This document shows positions 1-5,188 of a DNA stretch of 23,672 bases, piece by piece (the first letter of the stretch is position 1; each line of letters opens with the position of its first letter). The position numbers and the translations under genes are program-made. The DNA is from a virus. The DNA lies in IMG/VR virus record IMGVR_UViG_3300045107_000076, positions 1 to 23,672 of that record. The stretch is one strand, 5' to 3'. A model generated the notes under the pieces. That model was not told where the DNA came from. It saw only the letters and a program-made list of their open reading frames with translations, and ran no database searches.

Positions 1-22
1 TGTTCCGGCATAACGTTATAAA
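1..22 (-). repeat. Partial cassette junction (site F), cut by window edge
   Basis: On the minus strand the sequence reads ATTTATAAC followed by GTTATGCCGG and then leaves the window. The TTATAAC end is the inverted partner of GTTATAATG at 48-56. This suggests another attC-like junction and further cassettes to the left. Only its first arm can be seen. Confidence 0.35.
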
Positions 23-56
23 TTTAGCTTTTGAATAAACCGCCGGGCATTATAAC
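14..56 (-). other. Possible gene-less mini-cassette
   Basis: This unit of about 43 bases lies between a GTTATAATG end (48-56) and an ATTTATAAC end (14-22), which are near-perfect inverted copies of each other (GTTATAA shared). It contains no start codon followed by a useful reading frame. By the logic of the neighbouring units it would be a cassette with no gene. Alternatively it could be the decayed edge of a larger unit. Confidence 0.3.
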
Positions 57-128
57 TTTATTCGGCTGCGGTTGCCGGGGCTGACGAATCAATGAAGCCC
101 CCAACAGCATAAATACCTGACGTTAGCG
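45..128 (-). repeat. attC-like palindromic junction, site E
   Basis: On the minus strand the site opens with CGCTAAC (stop codon of the 87-residue gene included) and closes with GTTATAATGCCC. The interior is an imperfect hairpin: plus-strand GGTTGCCGGGGCT (71-82) pairs with AGCCCCCAAC (96-105) across a loop of about 13 bases. The motif CCGGGGCTGACG (75-86) is shared in slightly altered form with sites A (GCGGGGCAGACG) and B (GCGGGCTGACG). The length of about 80 bases is within the usual attC range. Confidence 0.5.
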
Positions 129-386
129 GGCATTATACTGACTCACCAACTTTTCTGCTTTTTCTCTATTGAATCGAGTATTTTCATCGCTCCAGCAAAT
201 ATTCAATGTACATCCTTCAATCCATCCCCAAGCAGTTCCATCACAATTCGGGTGTGCATTTTGCTTTATTATCAATTTCTTTCTTATAGGAATAATTGGC
301 TGACCACTAGTGTCATAACCAATAACGCCCGCTAACACATTATTTGCGTCAGTGGGGATTTCGTTCTTTTTATAATCTGTGTGCAT
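123..386 (-). CDS. Hypothetical cassette-borne protein, 87 residues
   Basis: I do not recognise this small protein. It is soluble, has no signal peptide or membrane segment, and has a middle part with HPNCDGTAWGWIEGC (two Cys and several Trp) that could be a small folded core. The start at 386 is an ATG in a very AT-rich leader, 48 bases after the upstream cassette end GGTGGGGCATTA. The TAA stop lies inside the cassette end CGCTAACG. The unit's two ends share GGGCATTA/TAATGCCC as an inverted repeat, a weaker match than in the other cassettes. The gene sits alone between two palindromic junctions on the same strand as the rest of the window. Function cannot be inferred. Confidence 0.6.
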   Translation of the reverse strand: MHTDYKKNEIPTDANNVLAGVIGYDTSGQPIIPIRKKLIIKQNAHPNCDGTAWGWIEGCTLNICWSDENTRFNREKAEKLVSQYNAR

Positions 387-428
387 ATTTTAAATTTTTG
401 TACTGTTAATAATCTTTGGTGGTGTAAT

Positions 429-462
429 GCCCCACCGAACGCAAATAATCGTTCCGTTGGGC
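429..462 (-). repeat. Short attC-like hairpin junction, site D
   Basis: On the minus strand GCCCAACGGAACG (450-462), an 8-base loop, then CGTTCGGTGGGGC (429-441). The two 13-base arms pair at 11 positions. The opening GCCCAAC fits the attC core RYYYAAC exactly. The closing core reads GGTGGGG rather than GTTGGGG, so it departs at an invariant position. At 34 bases it is shorter than typical attC sites and may be a deleted or decayed junction. Confidence 0.45.
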
Positions 463-469
463 GAAATGC

Positions 470-838
470 CTACCACTCCGTAACTACACAGACAGACCAA
501 CCCCAACTTCTTAAATGAGTTTCTAAATATTCGCAAAACGTATCACATTCGCCCGGAGCAGCTTCATCAACAACGGCCTTGTATTCATAACAGCTATCTC
601 CGTGAAGTTTTACAACCTCATTACATTTCAAATCTCCCCAGTTTATTGGCTCTGAATTATCAATTTCAAAGTGCTTAATTCGTTCCGGGTCAACTCTTGT
701 TAATGACTTAAATTCTGCAACAGGAATATACAACGCCTCAATAAGCATATTGACAAGCGATTGTATTCTCATTTCGGAGGTTGTTTCTTTAAACAACCCA
801 TTGGCTGCATAAAAATCAAATTGTTCTTTATTATTCAT
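470..838 (-). CDS. Hypothetical cassette-borne protein, 122 residues
   Basis: This is an unrecognised acidic, soluble protein. There is no signal peptide or membrane segment. The C-terminal third has several Cys and Trp residues (GECDTFCEYLETHLRSWGW, then a hydrophobic VCVVTEW end), and the N-terminal half looks helical. The ATG at 838 lies 40 bases after the cassette end GTTGGGC (872-878), which fits the classical GTTRRRY core exactly. The TAG stop (470-472) is directly followed by GCATTTCGCCCAAC, the inverted partner of that end (10 matching bases, GTTGGGCGAA). The gene is therefore framed by one matched pair of cassette ends and is probably a mobile single-gene unit. Nothing indicates a biochemical role. 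Confidence 0.65.
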   Translation of the reverse strand: MNNKEQFDFYAANGLFKETTSEMRIQSLVNMLIEALYIPVAEFKSLTRVDPERIKHFEIDNSEPINWGDLKCNEVVKLHGDSCYEYKAVVDEAAPGECDTFCEYLETHLRSWGWSVCVVTEW

Positions 839-871
839 AGTTTGACATTTTTATAATTTACCGGCACATTC

Positions 872-996
872 GCCCAACAAGGGTATTGCTTCCATTGGGC
901 TGCGACACAAAACTCATCCAAGTACATATCCAAGCTAATTGCATAGGCTGAACATCACCTATAAATTCCCAACGGCAGCAATACCTACCGTTACCC
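872..996 (-). repeat. attC-like palindromic junction, site C
   Basis: On the minus strand it opens with GCGGGTAAC (990-998) and closes with GTTGGGC (872-878). Inner arms GGTATTGCTGCCGTTGGG and CCCAATGGAAGCAATACC pair at nearly all positions, with a long loop between them. Length is about 125 bases. GTTGGGC matches the attC core GTTRRRY exactly. The opening core is the end of the methyltransferase cassette. The arm GGTATTGCT is also found in site A. Confidence 0.55.
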
Positions 997-1002
997 GCAA
1001 TG

Positions 1003-1674
1003 CTAAAACAGCGACACGGATACTCCATTAAGCAGGTTTTTAGCGGTTCGACAATATTCGGGTTCAACTTCAAAACAAATGAAATCCCGCCCTATTTCTT
1101 TACAAGCCCTTGCTGTTGAAAAACTACCAGCAAAAGTATCTAAAACTAAATCGCCTTTATTGGTGCTTTTTTCTATCAAGTATCTTAAAAGGTTTGTTGG
1201 TTTTTCGGTTGGGTGATTATCAGTAGGCATCTTTGCACATTTAATTACATTGCTACTTCGCCCACCATTTAATTTTTTACTTCCGTTGCTACAAAATATT
1301 ATCAGTTCATACTTTGGGGCGTAATCGCCAAGTAAATCACCGCTACCGTGATTATTCTTTTCCCATACTAATATATTTTTTACATTGAAATACGCCCCTA
1401 ATGTTTGCTTAAAAACATCAATATTATGCCAACTGCAAAAAATATAAAGGTGGGCTTCGGTCTTACATACCCTTTTTAGTTCTTTGCACCAATCACTCAA
1501 CCAGCCCAAATCAGTATCGTTTTGGATACTTTTGTGCTTTTCTTTACGCCTGTTGCTCCTGTATGCCATACCATATGGCGGGTCAGTCAAAACAAGGTCA
1601 ATCGTGCTATCAAAAACCTGCTTAATTCCATCTTCCCAATCAATGCAAACCACTTCATTAACGAAAGGAAGCAT
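1003..1674 (-). CDS. Beta-class DNA methyltransferase (N6-adenine or N4-cytosine)
   Basis: Probable AdoMet-dependent site-specific DNA methyltransferase that modifies an exocyclic amino group. Numbered from Met at 1674, the catalytic motif DPPY is at residues 31-34 (LVLTDPPYG), HPTEKP at about 154-159 and the AdoMet-binding motif DTFAGS at about 179-184, followed by FICFEVEPEY. Catalytic motif before AdoMet motif is the beta-class order. The AdoMet motif reads FAGSFS where FAGSGT is usual, so the Gly-to-Phe change is worth noting. The frame is open to an ATG at 1746, but those 24 extra codons are made from attC-like site B. The ATG at 1674 lies within the 14-base cassette end GTTACCCGCAATGC and gives 223 residues. 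The stop abuts the inverted copy of that end. No restriction endonuclease is adjacent, so it is an orphan enzyme, perhaps protecting the element from host restriction. Target sequence unknown. Confidence 0.85.
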   Translation of the reverse strand: MLPFVNEVVCIDWEDGIKQVFDSTIDLVLTDPPYGMAYRSNRRKEKHKSIQNDTDLGWLSDWCKELKRVCKTEAHLYIFCSWHNIDVFKQTLGAYFNVKNILVWEKNNHGSGDLLGDYAPKYELIIFCSNGSKKLNGGRSSNVIKCAKMPTDNHPTEKPTNLLRYLIEKSTNKGDLVLDTFAGSFSTARACKEIGRDFICFEVEPEYCRTAKNLLNGVSVSLF

Positions 1675-1677
1675 TGC

Positions 1678-1811
1678 GGGTAACACGGGTTTTGCGTCAG
1701 GCGGGCTGACGTGCAAGTTTTCAAGTTCTGTAATTCTATTTATCATCTGTGCTTAAATTAAAGTTTGGTATTTCAAATCCCGCCCGAACGCAAAGCCCTC
1801 GAACGTTAGTG
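1678..1811 (-). repeat. attC-like palindromic junction, site B
   Basis: On the minus strand the site opens with CACTAAC (1805-1811) and closes with GTTACCC (1678-1684), 134 bases in all. Its arms GGGCTTTGCGTTCGGGCGGG and CCCGCCTGACGCAAAACCC pair at most positions and enclose a loop of roughly 55 bases. Plus-strand 1768-1816 resembles 2553-2600 in site A at roughly 70 percent by eye, and GCGGGCTGACG (1701-1711) recurs in altered form in sites A and E. Confidence 0.6.
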
Positions 1812-2447
1812 GCAATTTTCGGGTAACAGGTTGCTACCATTGCCAGACGTTATATTGTTGAAAAAATCTATTGTTTCAGAAAAGGCTTTGACACCTCGTG
1901 GCGTATCAGAAGTTTGAACAGGGGCGGGTATAAAACACTCTTTCAACTTTTCTTTTTGACACCCAAGGTCAACGGCATATTTGCTAATTACATCGGCATC
2001 CGAAACATGGTTAAATAGAATTTCATTCAGGTATTCGTAAAGGTTTGTTTTCATGTTTGGCGGCAGCGGAACAATATTCTTTACGTTCGCCTCATTATTG
2101 TAATCAGGCTTAAAATAATCGTAGCCGTAATCTTCATCATCCCAATCGGTTTGATAACTGCCTTTCAAGGTTTCAAATCCGCTAAATACTCCCATGTGGC
2201 ATGGAACAAAAGTTATTTGAACCTTCATTGTTAGTGTGCCTGTTCGCAAAGTGTTTGACAGGTTTATTTCATGCTCCATAAAAGCATGGTGTGTTTGCCC
2301 TACTTCCGCAGCTTTGGGAATACGGAAAATGATACCTTTTTTGTGCTTGTAACGCCTTACATCAAAGTGCGGAGTTGACTGCACCAATTCGGAGTAATCC
2401 CAAAGGATTTTCGGAAGTTGTAATGTTGTGTAGTTAATTGTTGCCAT
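1806..2447 (-). CDS. Hypothetical cassette-borne protein, 213 residues
   Basis: I do not recognise the family. The protein is soluble, of mixed composition, with an acidic Tyr-rich stretch in the middle (WDDEDYGYDYFKPDYN) and no signal peptide. The ATG at 2447 lies 23 bases after the cassette end GTTAGTGGCA (2461-2470), and the TAA stop is inside the inverted copy TGCCACTAAC (1805-1814). The last 15 or so codons after FFNNI overlap a second small palindrome (1805-1850), so the natural C terminus may once have been shorter. The next unit downstream is the methyltransferase cassette. There is no evidence of a functional link beyond shared strand and array membership. Confidence 0.65.
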   Translation of the reverse strand: MATINYTTLQLPKILWDYSELVQSTPHFDVRRYKHKKGIIFRIPKAAEVGQTHHAFMEHEINLSNTLRTGTLTMKVQITFVPCHMGVFSGFETLKGSYQTDWDDEDYGYDYFKPDYNNEANVKNIVPLPPNMKTNLYEYLNEILFNHVSDADVISKYAVDLGCQKEKLKECFIPAPVQTSDTPRGVKAFSETIDFFNNITSGNGSNLLPENCH

Positions 2448-2463
2448 GACTGAATAAAACTGC

Positions 2464-2597
2464 CACTAACATGGTATTGCTAAAAGCGGGGCAGACGTAA
2501 CGCATTTCAGCAACAGGAATACTATTAAACTTCATCAAGCCATCGGGCGGACGTATTCCAAATTCCCGCCTTCAGCAATCCCCGAACCGTTAGCAGC
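2464..2597 (-). repeat. attC-like palindromic junction, site A (first of the array)
   Basis: On the minus strand it opens with GCTGCTAAC (2589-2597) and closes with GTTAGTG (2464-2470). Inner arms, plus strand GGTATTGCTAAAAGCGGG (2473-2490) and CCCGCCTTCAGCAATCC, pair almost fully, with a loop of about 75 bases. It is the most upstream junction found. The inverted partner of its opening end (GTTAGCAGC on the minus strand) was not found further upstream, so this may be where the array joins phage DNA. Confidence 0.55.
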
Positions 2598-2602
2598 AAT
2601 AA

Positions 2603-2689
2603 CTACATCCTACTCCCTTCAACATAATTCTCTCTAATTGCTTTTGCCGCATCATTCTGCGCCTCTACTGCTCCTTTTTGCCAAGCCAT
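2603..2689 (-). CDS. Possible small ORF, 28 residues
   Basis: A short frame starts with ATG eight bases after the TGA of the 225-residue gene and reads MAWQKGAVEAQNDAAKAIRE to a TAG at 2603. Residues 3-20 could form one amphipathic helix with Ala/Lys/Glu. The close spacing suggests translational coupling to the upstream gene. It ends five bases before the opening core of site A. It could be a genuine small protein, or the 5' remnant of a gene cut when the cassette array joined. No function is recognisable. Confidence 0.35.
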   Translation of the reverse strand: MAWQKGAVEAQNDAAKAIRENYVEGSRM

Positions 2690-2697
2690 TATCACGA

Positions 2698-3375
2698 TCA
2701 CATCTCTCTCACATAAATGTTTTTCCTCTTTTTATTGAGTGCTAAAACAAAATATTCATCCGCTTCTTTTTCTTCTTTTATCAGACCGTCTTTTTTTAAA
2801 ATGATTCGGCTGTAATCAGGAACATTTTCCACCCTACCGGATCTTATCCGTTGATAAAATTCTTCCGTCCATTGCCGGTGAAAATTATCCAATTCTTCAT
2901 CTGAATAGATTTTAACAGGCGGCGGTTCTTTTTTCCTTTCTTCAATCTCATGACTTGCATATTTCCTTTCTTCCAGGTAGGGAATTAAAACCTCGTCCAC
3001 TAATGAAAGATTAAATGTTTTGCCCCAATCTTTGACAACAGTTCCTTTTTTTCTAAATGCAAATTCTATCTCATCTACATTCATGTTCGGATAGCTTTCT
3101 ATCAAATGCTTTCTAAACTGATCCGCTAAAACATCTTTTAATTCGGGTTCAATAACCCAGCCTGTGATGACATGAATTTTCAATAGCAATGCTTTTGTAT
3201 GTCGGCGAAGAGTATCCGGGTCCATGGTGCCGATCTGCGGACTTTGATATTTCATAGCAATGATTTGCTTATCCGGTTCCTGCAAGATCATTGCGAAGGT
3301 CATTGAGGATGGCAATGGCTCCTGAACTCTTATTCCGCTTTTGGGAAGTATTTCCGAAATGTGCTTTGCTTCCAT
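2698..3375 (-). CDS. Unrecognised phage early protein, 225 residues
   Basis: A charged soluble protein of 225 residues from the first ATG. Residues about 1-110 look mixed helical (SPQIGTMDPDTLRRHTKALL). The middle resembles a helical metal-free domain, and the C-terminal 80 residues are rich in Glu/Lys/Arg. No catalytic motif is recognised. It overlaps the upstream replication-type gene by 107 bases when started at 3375. Starts at residue 25 (3303) or 29 (3291) would cut the overlap to 35 or 23 bases, so the start is uncertain. Its position directly after a replication initiator suggests an accessory replication role such as helicase loading, but that is inference from context only. Confidence 0.75.
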   Translation of the reverse strand: MEAKHISEILPKSGIRVQEPLPSSMTFAMILQEPDKQIIAMKYQSPQIGTMDPDTLRRHTKALLLKIHVITGWVIEPELKDVLADQFRKHLIESYPNMNVDEIEFAFRKKGTVVKDWGKTFNLSLVDEVLIPYLEERKYASHEIEERKKEPPPVKIYSDEELDNFHRQWTEEFYQRIRSGRVENVPDYSRIILKKDGLIKEEKEADEYFVLALNKKRKNIYVREM

Positions 3376-4036
3376 TTGTTGGAAATTTATTTCTTATGAA
3401 ATTCAAAAAATATTTGTTTAGCTCAGACAGACTTTCCCATCTGCCGGGGGGATCATTCATCCGCTCCTTCAAAAATATTTTCCATTGCTGTAAAATGAAA
3501 TCGGTATTTTTTTCTTTCGTATGGGTAAACTGATTCATTTCTGCTGCTTCCAGAACGGTGGCAGAAAGTTCAATTTTTTCTGTCAGCAAAAATTCTTTCT
3601 TTTTTTCAAAAGAAAGTTTTTCAGACTTTTCAAAGAAAACATTTTCATCTTCATTTACATTTATATTTTCATTTTCAGTTAGGTTTTGTTTTTTTAACCT
3701 GTGGGTTTTGTTTAGGTTTTGTTTAGGTTTTGTTTTTTTTGGCCGCCCGCCTTTTTTTCCGTTCTCCCGGCTGGAATCCGCATCCCGCTTGCGTTTCAGC
3801 ATTTCATATTCCAGCCTTTTGTTATAAAAACCATACTCATCTTCTACGAATTTTTCTCTCACCCGGCTGAATTTTTCGGTCACAATAGCATTAAAATCCT
3901 CCTTTTTTATCCTTCCACCATGCTGGTGCTGGATGCAAAGTAGCTTGATAAATAAACCTAAATTTTCAAGGTCAAAAAACGCTGTTCCTATTAAAAAATC
4001 AGAACTGTATAATAAAAATGCTGGGTCCTTTCCCAT
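3269..4036 (-). CDS. Phage replication initiation-like protein (DUF1376/Lin1244-like N terminus)
   Basis: Residues 1-85 (DPAFLLYSSDFLIGTAFFDL, then LGLFIKLLCIQHQHGG) resemble the N-terminal winged-helix-type domain found in many phage and plasmid replication proteins of the DUF1376 / Lin1244-Lin1753 type. The motif NGKKGGRPKK follows at about residues 92-101 and is also typical. Residues about 103-145 are a Lys/Asn/Glu-rich linker encoded by tandem DNA repeats. The C-terminal part (QQWKIFLKERMNDPPGRWES) resembles a small helical DnaD-like or helicase-loading region. Likely role: binding the origin and recruiting the replicative helicase. The gene follows a 118-residue predicted DNA-binding protein by six bases and overlaps the next gene. 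The family name is from memory of the motif and was not searched. Confidence 0.7.
   Translation of the reverse strand: MGKDPAFLLYSSDFLIGTAFFDLENLGLFIKLLCIQHQHGGRIKKEDFNAIVTEKFSRVREKFVEDEYGFYNKRLEYEMLKRKRDADSSRENGKKGGRPKKTKPKQNLNKTHRLKKQNLTENENINVNEDENVFFEKSEKLSFEKKKEFLLTEKIELSATVLEAAEMNQFTHTKEKNTDFILQQWKIFLKERMNDPPGRWESLSELNKYFLNFIRNKFPTNGSKAHFGNTSQKRNKSSGAIAILNDLRNDLAGTG
3681..3735 (-). repeat. 11-bp iterons in the initiator gene; candidate replication origin
   Basis: Plus-strand AGGTTTTGTTT occurs at 3681-3691, 3714-3724 and 3725-3735, and GGGTTTTGTTT at 3703-3713. Three copies are contiguous, and the fourth sits exactly two units away, so all are on one 11-base grid. AT-rich, near 6-base-periodic DNA follows on the left (3640-3680). 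Iterons beside AT-rich DNA inside an initiator gene's linker are how the lambda origin is arranged in gene O. A purely coding low-complexity linker is the alternative. Confidence 0.5.
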
Positions 4037-4042
4037 AATTGA

Positions 4043-4399
4043 TTACCTCCTTACCCATACATTTACCGGCGTAGCATGGGCCTTAACGTTTTTACATTTT
4101 TTAATCCCCGCAAAAATGATCCACCCCTCCCGGACCGCCTTTTTACTAATGAAACCAAAAGCACGAAGGCTGGGCGGCATTTCCACCAGGTCATAATCTT
4201 CCAGATATTTTCTGAAATCTTCTATCATGAATTCATCTGAAAATCTTTTCTTTCTCCGGAGCCAAAGCAGGAAGTGCTGCCATACAATCCTTTTCCAGTC
4301 CTTTTGTTTTCTTTCTGCCGATTCAATTGCCAATGAAAGACCGGCTTCAGCAAAATCAGAAGCCAGTCTTTCATCAAATATGGATAACTGAAATCCCAT
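4043..4399 (-). CDS. Small phage protein with winged-helix-like features
   Basis: A 118-residue protein starting one base after the upstream gene's stop. The pattern resembles a common family of small phage proteins next to replication genes: an N-terminal helix (LSLAIESAERKQKDWKRIV), a segment like FSDEFMIEDFRKYLEDYDLV, PPSLRAFGFISKKAVREGWI as a possible recognition helix, and a C-terminal strand ending KAHATPVNVWVRR. The helical middle and the beta-rich tail suggest a winged-helix DNA-binding fold. It precedes the initiator-type gene by six bases in the same transcription unit, so a role in replication or its control is plausible. No family name can be given with certainty. Confidence 0.7.
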   Translation of the reverse strand: MGFQLSIFDERLASDFAEAGLSLAIESAERKQKDWKRIVWQHFLLWLRRKKRFSDEFMIEDFRKYLEDYDLVEMPPSLRAFGFISKKAVREGWIIFAGIKKCKNVKAHATPVNVWVRR

Positions 4400-4400
4400 C

Positions 4401-4655
4401 TTATAATCTGCTTAAAATTACTCTTTGCGATTCCTGAATTACACCTTTATATTTTTTATTTAAAATAGTTCCTCTTTTCACATTAAAGAACTTATCAAAT
4501 AATTCTGCGACGTACATTTTCCCCTGATCACATAAATAATATTTTATACCATCAATAGTTAGATGGGATACAATTTTTGGCATATGCCATTCTTTTTTTT
4601 CAGGATGCCAATCGGTAGCACAATTGAACCGAAATCCATGTTTCTTTTTTATCAT
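4401..4655 (-). CDS. Hypothetical protein, 84 residues
   Basis: Small basic protein with no signal peptide or membrane segment. The N-terminal part contains several His, Cys and Trp residues (FNCATDWHPEKKEWH). The second half (GIKYYLCDQGKMYVAELFDK) could be a small alpha/beta domain. Met26 at 4580 is an alternative start. It lies one base from the next gene and 11 bases after the previous one, so it is part of the early operon. No function recognised. Confidence 0.65.
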   Translation of the reverse strand: MIKKKHGFRFNCATDWHPEKKEWHMPKIVSHLTIDGIKYYLCDQGKMYVAELFDKFFNVKRGTILNKKYKGVIQESQRVILSRL

Positions 4656-4666
4656 AATAATTTTTT

Positions 4667-5188
4667 TTATGAAAGGTTTACACTAATAGTAGTAGTAGAT
4701 GATTTTGCAGGTTTATAAACTTTCCTGGTTTCTCCCGTTTCTCCATTGGTAATTATTAATCCACTGTCAGGAACGGTTTTTAAAAATTCCTGCCGGGCTT
4801 TTACCATTGCATCTATTTTCTCCTGCTGCACTAAAAGTTCATTCAACTCTTCATCCTCACATTTTGTCCAGTCATATTTTATTCCGGTTTCTTTGATCTG
4901 AAATTTTGCATTGTACTTTTCAAAACCATTACTGATCTTTCCCTCTTTTGATGCAGCTTCCAATAATGCAGCCCGGTATCTTTCGGCAAAATCCTTTCCG
5001 GTTTTTTCATCGGTAAGCATTTTAAAAATCTGCTCAATATTTTTCAAAAAAACATGGACCTGTAGCGGATCGGCTTCTCCGTTTTCCAGCTGCTCAATTA
5101 TTTGAAGGCAAAAAGATTTTCGCTGTGATTTGTTGCTATTTAATAATGCCAGCGTACTAAGCGGTGACATTTGCATGGTTGTTTCCAT
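4667..5188 (-). CDS. Hypothetical phage early protein, 173 residues
   Basis: A mostly helical, charged protein. Residues about 20-75 and 120-140 (ELNELLVQQEKIDAMVKARQ) look like long helices, possibly coiled coil. The C terminus is Thr/Ser-rich (KSSTTTISVNLS). It overlaps the annealing-protein gene by 32 bases, which implies translational coupling. The position behind an Mgm101/Rad52-like protein is where phages often encode an exonuclease, an SSB or an accessory recombination factor, but no nuclease motif or OB-fold signature is seen. Its role is unknown. Confidence 0.75.
   Translation of the reverse strand: METTMQMSPLSTLALLNSNKSQRKSFCLQIIEQLENGEADPLQVHVFLKNIEQIFKMLTDEKTGKDFAERYRAALLEAASKEGKISNGFEKYNAKFQIKETGIKYDWTKCEDEELNELLVQQEKIDAMVKARQEFLKTVPDSGLIITNGETGETRKVYKPAKSSTTTISVNLS

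Larger units (their letters stand above)
1..2600 (-). other. Integron-like gene-cassette array (CALIN-like)
   Basis: Four single-gene units, plus one apparently gene-less unit, are separated by imperfect palindromes of 34 to about 135 bases. On the minus strand each palindrome opens with a sequence ending in AAC and closes with one starting in GTT. The GTT-type start and AAC-type end of the same gene unit are inverted copies: GTTACCCGCAATGC/GCATTGCGGGTAAC around the methyltransferase, GTTAGTGGCA/TGCCACTAAC around the 213-residue gene, and GTTGGGCGAA/TTCGCCCAAC around the 122-residue gene. Ends of adjacent units differ. Each gene starts 10 to 48 bases after the GTT end and stops within or just before the AAC end. 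Integron cassettes have this organisation because recombination joins two halves of different attC sites. No intI gene is seen. Most cores deviate from RYYYAAC/GTTRRRY, so an integron origin is an inference. Confidence 0.6.

Noticed and set aside
858-1073. 71-residue minus-strand ORF overlapping the end of the methyltransferase gene
   Set aside because: Most of it is made of attC-like site C and the cassette end. The peptide has an unusual Cys/Trp composition and no recognisable similarity, and it overlaps a real gene by 71 bases.
1675-1746. Longer methyltransferase start giving 247 residues
   Set aside because: The extra codons are the arm of palindromic site B, and the conserved cassette end already contains an ATG at 1674.
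1-2600. Transposon or insertion sequence explanation for the inverted ends
   Set aside because: Each unit has different inverted ends, there is no transposase, and no target-site duplications were seen. Per-cassette pairing fits integron recombination better.
3681-3735. CRISPR-like array
   Set aside because: The units are contiguous 11-base repeats without spacers, and no cas genes are present.
3558-3827. Plus-strand ORF opposite the initiator gene, very rich in Phe and Ser
   Set aside because: It is the antisense shadow of a Lys/Glu-rich linker. No start context or similarity supports it.
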